Of a DNA stretch of 57,041 nt, positions 27,043 through 32,968 are shown piece after piece (the stretch's first letter is position 1; each line of letters starts with the position of its first letter). Made by a program: the position numbers and the translations under genes. This stretch comes from an uncultured Cyclobacteriaceae bacterium (GTDB taxonomy: Bacteria > Bacteroidota > Bacteroidia > Cytophagales > Cyclobacteriaceae), in NCBI GenBank assembly GCA_947492745.1, contig CANLOE010000036.1, positions 1 through 57,041 on the forward strand. The letters run 5' to 3'. The notes under the pieces were generated by a model. That model saw nothing but the letters and a program-made list of their open reading frames with translations. It was not told where the DNA came from and did no database searches.

Positions 27043-27966
27043 ATGATCAAAAGAATATCTTTAGTGCTGATTTACATCAGTTCATTGGCCAGCTATGCTC
27101 AAGATTTCGAGCGGAACATCATAAAGGCAAATGAGGCCTATCGGAACCACAAATTTGTTGAATCGACAAGGCTTTACGAAAATGCCTTCAGGGATAGGGA
27201 AGGAACCAGTGAACACTACTACAACGCCGCCTGCTCCTATGCTCTCACGGGGGACACGGTCATGTCCATGGAGTACCTCCATACCGCTGCCGAAAAAGGA
27301 TGGCGGAATCTTGACCACCTACTGAACGACGTGGACCTGAACGGACTCCATGGAGTGCAGGGCTGGGATTCCGTACTTTCCATCGTCTATGCCAATAGTG
27401 AGGCCCATAATCAAGGGCTGGACATGGAACTGAAAGAACAACTGGAAAGTATCTACATCAAGGACCAGACACTAAGGAAATTGATGGGAGAGGCAATGCA
27501 GAAGTTCGGAAAGGGCTCTAGGGAAATGGTCTATCTATGGGAGCTTATATCCTATCAGGACAGTATCAACGAGGCCGAAGTGACATGCATCATTGACAAG
27601 CGGGGATGGGCAGGACGCAGTCTTGTGGGTAACAGGGCGAACCTTGTGCTTTGGGTTGTTTTGCAGCATGCTCCTATGGATACTCAGGAGAAGTACCTGC
27701 CCCTTTTGAAAAAGTCCGTGAGGCAGGGCGAATCCGATGGCGCACATCTGGCCCTTCTGGAAGACAGGATACTCATGCGCAAGGGAATGCCGCAGATATA
27801 CGGTTCGCAGATTGTCACCGATTCAGAAAGTGGCCGACAGAAAATCTATCGACTTGAAGACCCGCAGTTTGTGGACCGGAGAAGGGAAAAGGTAGGTCTC
27901 GGGCCACTGGCCGAGTACGTGAAGCGCTGGGGCATCGAGTTCGATATTCCCCAAGAGGAAAGATGA
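27043..27966 (+). CDS. Secreted TPR protein with DUF6624 domain
   Basis: A 307-aa exported protein. Residues 1-19 are a signal peptide (IKRISLVLIYISSLASYAQ). Residues 25-90 form a tetratricopeptide-like pair (KANEAYRNHKFVESTRLYE, then YYNAACSYALTGDT). The C-terminal 170 residues have the DUF6624 pattern: IIDKRGWAGRSLVGNRA, VVLQHAPMDTQEKYLPLLKK, LEDRILMRKGMPQIYGSQ, then RREKVGLGPLAEYVKRWG. The family is common in Bacteroidota and has no established activity. It lies downstream of the immunity array in the same orientation but 63 bp away, with an A-rich leader of its own. Confidence 0.85.
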   Translation: MIKRISLVLIYISSLASYAQDFERNIIKANEAYRNHKFVESTRLYENAFRDREGTSEHYYNAACSYALTGDTVMSMEYLHTAAEKGWRNLDHLLNDVDLNGLHGVQGWDSVLSIVYANSEAHNQGLDMELKEQLESIYIKDQTLRKLMGEAMQKFGKGSREMVYLWELISYQDSINEAEVTCIIDKRGWAGRSLVGNRANLVLWVVLQHAPMDTQEKYLPLLKKSVRQGESDGAHLALLEDRILMRKGMPQIYGSQIVTDSESGRQKIYRLEDPQFVDRRREKVGLGPLAEYVKRWGIEFDIPQEER

Positions 27967-28506
27967 TTGTTCGGTGGGCATAACGAAAGAAGAGGTCCAA
28001 TTCGTTATCGGCTGCAATGCTCATACGAAAAAAACAAGGTTCGGGAAGGCGTTCAACTGAGAATTGGAAAACACAATGTCGAACCCGTGTTACTGTGCAA
28101 ATAGGACTTTTTCACCCAACTGCTGGGAGTGGAGTAGAAATGTAATAACATTTTTAAGGACTTTTTTGAGCAGGGGATAAACAAGAAATTCAAATAGCTA
28201 TCAGTATGAAAGGTTTATATCAAGAAGTTTTGTGGCAATATAGTAAATCGAACCAATCAGTTATCACCTAGACCTGCACGGCAGTAAAAGAAATCCCACC
28301 GATGATCATTTCCATGGGATTGCCAACGGCTGGATGTTACTCATAATTAAAACACAAAATTAGGACAAATTGAAGGCAATTTGTAAAGTTCGCCCACCAT
28401 AACCGCTACGCTTTTAGCCATAACCGCACATGCCACAACTTGACAAAATCCCTTAAATTCCCTGGGAAAGGTGAAATAATTAATCGTTTCACTTAAAATT
28501 ATAAAT
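27967..28506. other. Intergenic stretch, no gene supported
   Basis: 540 bp with rising AT content and no credible open frame. It contains a short near-direct repeat, CATAACCGCTAC / CATAACCGCACAT, at about 28398-28430. It separates the host-like DUF6624 gene from the foreign AT-rich segment that begins about 28500. Confidence 0.4.
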
Positions 28507-29031
28507 ATGTATTTCGAATCACGAACTTATCACATTAACCCTGTTTCAACTTCTTACAAAGATTTAGTGAAAAATATTGAAAATTCATCTGGATATCATG
28601 TACACTCTATCATTAATAAACAAGGTAATCAAATAGCTTTTGTTCCAGATGGACATATTGATGAAATGTTGGCTGAGCTTGCCGTAATTGATTTGACCAA
28701 TAACCGACAATTGGAATCATGGACATGGGCTTGGGTTAAAAAATCATCAAGGGTAAAAGAAATTGAAATTATTGCTAACACAGATTATGTGATGAGAGAA
28801 AATGTAACACTTAATAATCTTGAGCAAGAAACTATTTTTACTTGTGGTTGCTGTGGTAGTGGTTTTACATCCACAATTGCTGCTCAACGAAAATATGATC
28901 AAGATCAAGGATATGGAAATTCCGATCATACTACTGATCCTGCTCCCTTTTGTTTGCCATGGCCAGATTGCCGGTACGGTGGGTTATGTCTCCGATGGCG
29001 ATACATTCCACCTGATCACGGTAGACGGTGA
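28507..29031 (+). pseudogene. AT-rich foreign gene truncated in a zinc-ribbon-like domain
   Basis: The first 135 codons are AT-rich and protein-like (MYFESRTYHINPVSTSYKDL ... LESWTWAWVKKSS) and reach a cysteine knuckle, TCGCCGSGF, followed by AAQRKYDQDQGYG. From there the frame runs into the 5' part of the GC-richer nuclease gene, and the last 39 residues are an out-of-frame reading of that gene's signal peptide region. The natural C-terminus, which I would expect to hold a second Cys pair closing a zinc ribbon, is therefore missing. The breakpoint is at about 28911-28916. Function unknown; the gene is probably inactive or chimeric. Confidence 0.7.
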
Positions 29032-29377
29032 AAAAATCAAGGTGAGGGTAGCCGATATCGACTGCCCCGAACGTTCCCAGCCATTCGGGTTCGAAGCCAA
29101 AGAGTTCGTTATAGATGAAATCAGGGACAGGAAGGTGACCATAGAGGTAAAGGGCACTGACCGATATGGCAGAACAGTGGCCTTCGTCATCTACAATGGA
29201 AAAAACCTATCGGAGCAGTTATTGATAAACGGTCTGGCCTGGCACTACAGGAAGTATTCGGACCTTGAGTCCTACGCTGAACTGGAGGCAAGGGCAAGGG
29301 CGGAAAAGATCGGCCTATGGGCCGATAACAAACCAATACCGCCCTGGGAATACCGTAAATCAAAAAAGTCCCACTGA
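28913..29377 (+). CDS. Secreted thermonuclease-like (SNase) protein
   Basis: A 154-aa nuclease of the staphylococcal-nuclease/thermonuclease family, expected to hydrolyse DNA and RNA phosphodiesters with Ca2+. Start at 28913 gives the signal peptide MEIPIILLILLPFVCHGQ. The OB-fold motifs are present: YVSDGDTFHL, then VRVADIDCPE (Arg45, Glu53) and DRYGRTVA (Arg87), matching the Arg/Glu/Arg catalytic triad of the family, and a C-terminal AKIGLWAD-like helix (AEKIGLWADNKPIPPWEYRK). The ATG is at the recombination junction with the truncated AT-rich gene, so its native promoter is probably lost. A 49-bp relic of the same gene recurs at 32509. Confidence 0.9.
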   Translation: MEIPIILLILLPFVCHGQIAGTVGYVSDGDTFHLITVDGEKIKVRVADIDCPERSQPFGFEAKEFVIDEIRDRKVTIEVKGTDRYGRTVAFVIYNGKNLSEQLLINGLAWHYRKYSDLESYAELEARARAEKIGLWADNKPIPPWEYRKSKKSH

Positions 29378-29526
29378 AACGACCGGATCGGGACCGTTCC
29401 TTCCATGTACCTTTCCCGGCCATGTTGATTTTGGAAATATCCCCCTGTCCCCCAAATTACGGTGGTACGATGGAAATCTTCCATACAGAAATCAGTGTAC
29501 ATTGTTTCATGTTAAATCCACTATTT

Positions 29527-29661
29527 ATGACAGAGCGAAAAACAGTACCCGTAAAGCCACATAAAAGATCTGAACCTTCCCCCAGTCCCAGAAAGAATCC
29601 GAAATCACCGAAGCGCAAAACGGTAAAGGTAAAGGAACATAAACGGACACCGCCGGATTGA
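29527..29661 (+). CDS. Small Lys/Pro-rich basic protein
   Basis: A 44-aa protein beginning MTERKTVPVKPHKRSEP and ending VKVKEHKRTPPD. The V(K)P.KRS ... VKVK.HKR pattern resembles small basic proteins often seen beside mobile regions in Bacteroidota. The frame is open further upstream to 29422, but that part is not protein-like and the ATG at 29527 is preferred. Function unknown; nucleic-acid contact is plausible from charge alone. Confidence 0.45.
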   Translation: MTERKTVPVKPHKRSEPSPSPRKNPKSPKRKTVKVKEHKRTPPD

Positions 29662-30124
29662 TCCGTGAAAGATCATGGGGCAGGATACACACCTTTCCAT
29701 GAGGGGGCGCAAGCATGAACTGGAAAGAACGAGCGAGCCCTTGATATACTGTAGCCCCGCTATCCACTGTATCACGGCCAAGTGTCCATTTTACGATGGC
29801 CGCAATGCCGTTCCTATCGGGTTTATGTTGCCAGGTGACCCTTTCCATTGCCCTTGGGGGAAAAGTCCCTGTTGCACCGTCACAGCAAAGGTACCGCCCC
29901 TTTCCCTTTACGCGTAAAGGAACGCACAAAAAAAATATCCGTCCCGGGGGGGCGGATATTTTTTTTGCACAACCCTTGACGCGTAGGGCGGGGCGGTGTC
30001 CCGGCGTAAAAATGCAACAGGGATAAAGGTGTCCACTGCGTGGACCGTTTTTACGAAAAAAAATAAAAAAAATAAAAAAAAATGTTTAATGGATGGGGGG
30101 GAGGGCTGCGTGTGAAACATAATG
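29662..30124. other. Intergenic region with palindromes and a terminator
   Basis: No gene is supported. It contains the palindrome TTTACGCGTAAA at about 29906-29917 and the strong hairpin annotated at 29928-29966. Long A tracts at 30054-30082 follow. Confidence 0.4.
29928..29966 (+). terminator. Strong bidirectional intrinsic terminator
   Basis: Stem AAAAAATATCCGTCCC pairs with GGGGCGGATATTTTTT around a GGG loop (at least 15 bp with one G-T pair), with an A run before and a T run after. This is the classical form of a Rho-independent terminator working in both directions. Confidence 0.85.
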
Positions 30125-30170
30125 TTTGATTATAGTATAAGTTTTTATTTGATTATCATATAAATTTTTG
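30125..30170 (+). repeat. Left block of 23-bp direct repeats (2 copies)
   Basis: Two head-to-tail 23-bp units at 30125-30147 and 30148-30170, starting TTTGATTATAGTATAAG and TTTGATTATCATATAAA. They are preceded by GTGAAACAT, which also precedes the right block. They end 24 bp before the mini-HTH gene start and resemble iterons or operators. Confidence 0.85.
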
Positions 30171-30194
30171 TTTATTTACAGAAAAAAACTGGAT

Positions 30195-30452
30195 ATGATA
30201 GACGACATAAGAAGTTCGTTCGAGGATTACCGGAGCCGAAAGAAAAAACTGCAGGACAGGCTACCGGCACTGGAGGAACTGACAAAGAAGACACTGCAGA
30301 CGAAGAACGCCGCCAAAATGCTGGGAATATCGTCCGTTGCACTGAAGAACCGGTTCAGGAACCCCGATTCGTGGAAGGAAAAAGATCTTGAAAGGCTTAT
30401 TTCCGCAGTGGAGAAATTCCAGAGGGAAATCAAGGGGGAAGGTTCCACGTGA
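30195..30452 (+). CDS. Small helix-turn-helix protein between repeat blocks
   Basis: An 85-aa predicted DNA-binding protein. The N-terminal 40 residues form a charged helix (RSSFEDYRSRKKKLQDRLPA). The HTH is TKNAAKMLGISSVALKNRF at about 50-68, followed by KDLERLISAVEKF. The ATG at 30195 is preferred over the upstream in-frame codon because that would lie in the repeats. Blocks of identical 23-bp direct repeats lie on both sides, so autoregulation by binding to them, or a role as an initiator or partition-type protein acting on iterons, is plausible. Exact family unknown. Confidence 0.65.
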   Translation: MIDDIRSSFEDYRSRKKKLQDRLPALEELTKKTLQTKNAAKMLGISSVALKNRFRNPDSWKEKDLERLISAVEKFQREIKGEGST

Positions 30453-30461
30453 AACATTTTA

Positions 30462-30530
30462 TTTGATTATAATATAAGTTTTTATTTGATTATAATATAA
30501 GTTTTTATTTGATTATAATATAAGTTTATG
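30462..30530 (+). repeat. Right block of 23-bp direct repeats (3 copies)
   Basis: Three contiguous units at 30462-30484, 30485-30507 and 30508-30530, each starting TTTGATTATAATATAAGTTT; the first two are identical and the third differs in its last three bases. The same unit, slightly diverged, forms the left block at 30125. GTGAAACATTTTA precedes the block. Confidence 0.9.
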
Positions 30531-30621
30531 TTTGCTTTTTAACATATCTTTCACTATCTTTATAAGGTAAAAGGAAATAATCGCACCATGGTGGAATCTT
30601 CAACAACCAAATTCTGAAAAA

Positions 30622-30888
30622 ATGGAAATAATACTCAAGAACCTAAGAACAAGTGAGATAGCCGGTTCGGTATGCGAACATCTCAACGAAACATCAAAGT
30701 TCCACGACTGGAAGGCGACCTATAGGGTCAGGGACGGGGGGATAGAAAGGGCACCCCACCATAACGAGGAATACATGTCCTACAGCATCTTCGTGGACCA
30801 GATCGAAAACGGTGAGGTGGTCGAAAAGCACAGCTTTGGGGCCGTTGTACGTGATGATGGGACCATCGAAGTGGATGCTTCCCATTGA
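30622..30888 (+). CDS. Small hypothetical protein
   Basis: An 88-aa acidic protein beginning MEIILKNLRTSEIAGSVCEH and ending DDGTIEVDASH. It is predicted alpha/beta with no signal peptide. Its composition matches the host-like GC-rich genes rather than the neighbouring AT-rich cassettes. It follows an AT-rich promoter-like tract and is followed by the hairpin at 30928-30951. I recognise no family. Confidence 0.6.
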   Translation: MEIILKNLRTSEIAGSVCEHLNETSKFHDWKATYRVRDGGIERAPHHNEEYMSYSIFVDQIENGEVVEKHSFGAVVRDDGTIEVDASH

Positions 30889-30927
30889 ACGGACCATGGG
30901 GACGGTACGCCCTACGGCCGTGACCTT

Positions 30928-30951
30928 CGGGGATGGAAATTTTCATCCCCG
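30928..30951 (+). terminator. Perfect palindromic hairpin
   Basis: CGGGGATG (30928-30935) pairs with CATCCCCG (30944-30951) across GAAATTTT, which is itself partly self-complementary. It lies 40 bp after the stop at 30888 and before the next start, so it is either a terminator without a T tract or an operator-like palindrome. Confidence 0.45.
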
Positions 30952-30995
30952 GGGCCTACGAAAATCAAAAATCAAAAATCCTAAAACAGAAAATC

Positions 30996-31244
30996 ATGGA
31001 AAAAATGACAACAACCTTTCACGCTCCATCGGGGCAACAGATCAGACAGATGCAGGAACACGGGACACATCACGTGACCATTGAAAAAAGGGAGACCGAT
31101 CTTGTCCATAGGAGCCGTTCAAATGGGCAGGACAGCTTTACACGGGAAATCTGGTCCTCAGATGCCGGGTACATAGAAAAGTGCATAAGGGAGTGGTCCC
31201 ATAGGCCCGAGCTGTTGACGTTCGGTATCCGGGAACGGGACTGA
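30996..31244 (+). CDS. Small hypothetical protein
   Basis: An 82-aa protein, MEKMTTTFHAPSGQQIRQM to ELLTFGIRERD. It is polar and histidine-rich with no signal peptide or membrane helix. The chosen ATG follows an A-rich leader (CAAAAATCAAAAATCC); the open frame continues upstream but overlaps the palindrome at 30928. A strong hairpin follows its stop. No family recognised. Confidence 0.5.
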   Translation: MEKMTTTFHAPSGQQIRQMQEHGTHHVTIEKRETDLVHRSRSNGQDSFTREIWSSDAGYIEKCIREWSHRPELLTFGIRERD

Positions 31245-31260
31245 CACTTTGAAAATACCG

Positions 31261-31294
31261 GTGTTCGGGATCCCGGTACGCCGGGCCCGAACAC
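31261..31294 (+). terminator. Long bipartite hairpin after the small gene
   Basis: GTGTTCGGG (31261-31269) pairs with CCCGAACAC (31286-31294), and inside it CCCGG pairs with CCGGG around the loop TACG. This gives 14 bp interrupted only by a 2-base bulge. It sits 17 bp after the stop at 31244 and is followed by TTCACA, consistent with a terminator. Confidence 0.6.
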
Positions 31295-31360
31295 TTCACA
31301 AGCTGACCCGATCGCTCCGGGAACAGGACCATCGGCCCGGACCCGGGATATTTAAAAAGA

Positions 31361-31375
31361 GTACCACAAAACGCT
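31361..31375 (+). repeat. 15-bp direct repeat, left copy
   Basis: GTACCACAAAACGCT, identical to 32185-32199. The left copy leads into the ATG at 31382 and the right copy directly abuts the ATG at 32200. The AT-rich segment between them looks inserted. Confidence 0.8.
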
Positions 31376-31381
31376 GAAATC

Positions 31382-31531
31382 ATGAATAAATATCCAAAAC
31401 CAGAATTATTCGAACCTACGATTGAAGATCGGAAAAGGATAGCTTCAAAACTGGCCAAGTCATTTTCGCAAAACAAAGGTCTCAGATTGTCAGATGGTAC
31501 TATCGTAAGAGGTGAACGTAAGTCTAATTAA
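31382..31531 (+). CDS. 49-aa small protein at the start of an AT-rich cassette
   Basis: A short frame, MNKYPKPELFEPTIEDRKRI to GTIVRGERKSN, starting seven bases after the 15-bp repeat (AAACGCTGAAATCATG). It is basic, with no signal peptide. The following gene is preceded by a similar AAACGCTGAAT leader 13 bp after this stop. The protein-like composition and spacing support it, but no family is recognised. Confidence 0.45.
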   Translation: MNKYPKPELFEPTIEDRKRIASKLAKSFSQNKGLRLSDGTIVRGERKSN

Positions 31532-31544
31532 ACGCTGAATTATA

Positions 31545-32179
31545 ATGGAGTTAGATGAATTTATAACTACTACCATCAAGTCAATTATTACATCTGTGAA
31601 CGACACTGTTGAGTTTGCAGAAAAAAATGGAGCCATAGTAAACCCTATTCTCTTGGAGAATGAATATACACAATATAGTTCTATTTGGAGAAAGGGTAGA
31701 AAGGATGGCCGGAGGTTTTTAACAAAAGTAGAATCATTGTCAAAAGAAGCTTGGAACTTTCTTTGTCAATTTGAGAAAAAAGAAGAAGACATTTAGAAAA
31801 AGTCATTTTTGAAAGAAAAATTTATGAATTAAATCACAAATTCCTTGAGTTATATCTCTTAATATTTCAACTACTTCAGAGTTTAAAAAAAATCCATAGC
31901 GTCTTAAGTCGTTCGTCTAGTTGGATCAACATAGAACATGAAATAAATACATTATTACTGATTCATGGTGAAATAGAAAAAACAAAATTAGCATCAGGTA
32001 AACATCTAATTTGTGTTAATGCCTTATATCGGAGTGCGATCGAAGAAGTTTCTAATCTTATAACACAGGTTCAACTTAAAAGCGAAAAGGAACGACTTGA
32101 GAATCTTCGGAGTCAGTCAATAGATGATGACGCTAACACATTTTTAGATCATCTGTTAAAGTGGTATTGCCACGATTAA
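31545..32179 (+). pseudogene. AT-rich gene split by a -1 frameshift
   Basis: The frame starting at 31545 (MELDEFITTTIKSIITSVND) stops at 31796 after 83 aa. A second frame is open from 31775 to 32179 (about 134 codons, e.g. KVIFERKIYELNHKFLELYL and LQSLKKIHSVLSRSSSW) but contains no ATG or GTG near its start. Sliding back one base at the A run 31776-31781 (GAG AAA AAA G) joins the two into a protein of about 210 aa. The gene is thus either mutated at this run or read by ribosomal frameshifting. The product is helical and of unknown function; base composition marks it as foreign. Confidence 0.6.
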
Positions 32180-32184
32180 AATTT

Positions 32185-32199
32185 GTACCACAAAACGCT
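32185..32199 (+). repeat. 15-bp direct repeat, right copy
   Basis: GTACCACAAAACGCT, identical to 31361-31375 and directly followed by the ATG of the next gene. It defines the right limit of the AT-rich inserted segment. Confidence 0.8.
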
Positions 32200-32505
32200 A
32201 TGGAAATGAATATCGGATTATTACTTACCCTGGACCTACCCGGTGCCGAGGATGATGAACGTAAAGAATTCAATGGATTACTGAACAAAAACGGTATACT
32301 CAAAATGCCGGGACTCACAACATGTTATACCAAAACATTCGAATCCATCACCTGGGACACTGCAAAACAAGAAGTCGATAAGATAATTAAAACAGCCAAA
32401 AAGGGTTCAGGGGTATCGGAGGTCCATTACGCATTTAGTCTGAGCGAGAATAAAATCCATGTTTCAAAAAATATAGAAGATATATTGAATTCAAAATTAA
32501 AATAA
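32200..32505 (+). CDS. Small hypothetical protein
   Basis: A 101-aa cytoplasmic protein starting MEMNIGLLLTLDLPGAEDDE. The layout (strand, DLP.A....R..F, then LTTCYTKTF and a helix DTAKQEVDKIIKTAKKG) resembles small alpha/beta hypothetical proteins of Bacteroidota whose role is unknown. The frame continues upstream with a GTG at 32161, but the ATG directly after the 15-bp repeat is favoured. It ends just before the nuclease relic. Confidence 0.55.
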   Translation: MEMNIGLLLTLDLPGAEDDERKEFNGLLNKNGILKMPGLTTCYTKTFESITWDTAKQEVDKIIKTAKKGSGVSEVHYAFSLSENKIHVSKNIEDILNSKLK

Positions 32506-32508
32506 ACA

Positions 32509-32557
32509 GTCTCCGATGGCGATACATTTCATCTGATCACGGTAGCTGGTGAAAAAA
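32509..32557 (+). pseudogene. 49-bp relic of the thermonuclease gene
   Basis: GTCTCCGATGGCGATACATT through GGTGAAAAAA repeats positions 28988-29036 of the intact nuclease gene with only a few mismatches, covering the SDGDTFHLITV segment. Nothing of the gene exists before or after; the right edge runs directly into the IS66 transposase fragment. Confidence 0.85.
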
Positions 32558-32952
32558 CCCGGACCTTACGGATAGAACGCATACAACCTTTGTTGCAACA
32601 GATACGGGACTGGATAAAAGAAGAACAATACAATGTGCTGCCAAAAAGTGCCATAGGAAAGGCAATGGCCTATTTCCTGAACCATTACCCTAAGTTCGAG
32701 AACATATTCCTGGACGGAAGGATAGAGCTGGACAACAACTTGATAGAAAATATGGCCGTTGGCAGAAAGAACTACCTCTTCTGCGGATCGCACAAAGCAG
32801 CACAGGATGCCGCTATGCTATATTCCTTCTTCGGAAGCTGTAAAATGCAGAACATCAACCCAAGGGAATGGCTTGCAAGTACACTGGAAAGAATACCTGA
32901 CCACAGCCTACAGAAACTCCTGCCCGGATATCAAGAAAAAATCACCTCGTAG
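32558..32952 (+). pseudogene. tnpC: IS66 transposase (TnpC) C-terminal fragment
   Basis: About the last 125 residues of an IS66-family DDE transposase. The segment PKSAIGKAMAYFLNHYPKF, then LDGRIELDNNLIENMAVGRK (including the final catalytic Glu region), NYLFCGSHKAA and the IS66 C-terminal motif DAAMLYSFFGSCKMQNINPR with LERIPDH are diagnostic. The N-terminal three quarters, TnpA and TnpB are missing; the left edge abuts the nuclease relic. The intact right end of the element follows at 32959-32968. Not functional. Confidence 0.9.
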
Positions 32953-32958
32953 TTGCTA

Positions 32959-32968
32959 GGACGCTTAC
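32959..32968 (+). mobile_element. IS66 right terminal inverted repeat
   Basis: GGACGCTTAC, the complement of GTAAGCGTCC, ends the IS66 remnant. The reverse-strand stop codon of the ABC exporter (32965-32967) lies inside it, so the element inserted into the 3' end of that gene. The partner sequence GTAAGCATCC is at 41480. Confidence 0.8.

Noticed and set aside
30462-30530. CRISPR-like array
   Set aside because: The 23-bp units are contiguous, with no spacers and no cas genes nearby; iteron or operator repeats fit better.
31361-32199. Integron cassettes with attC sites
   Set aside because: The repeated motif does not contain the RYYYAAC/GTTRRRY core pair, no attC-type imperfect palindrome is visible, and no integron integrase is present.
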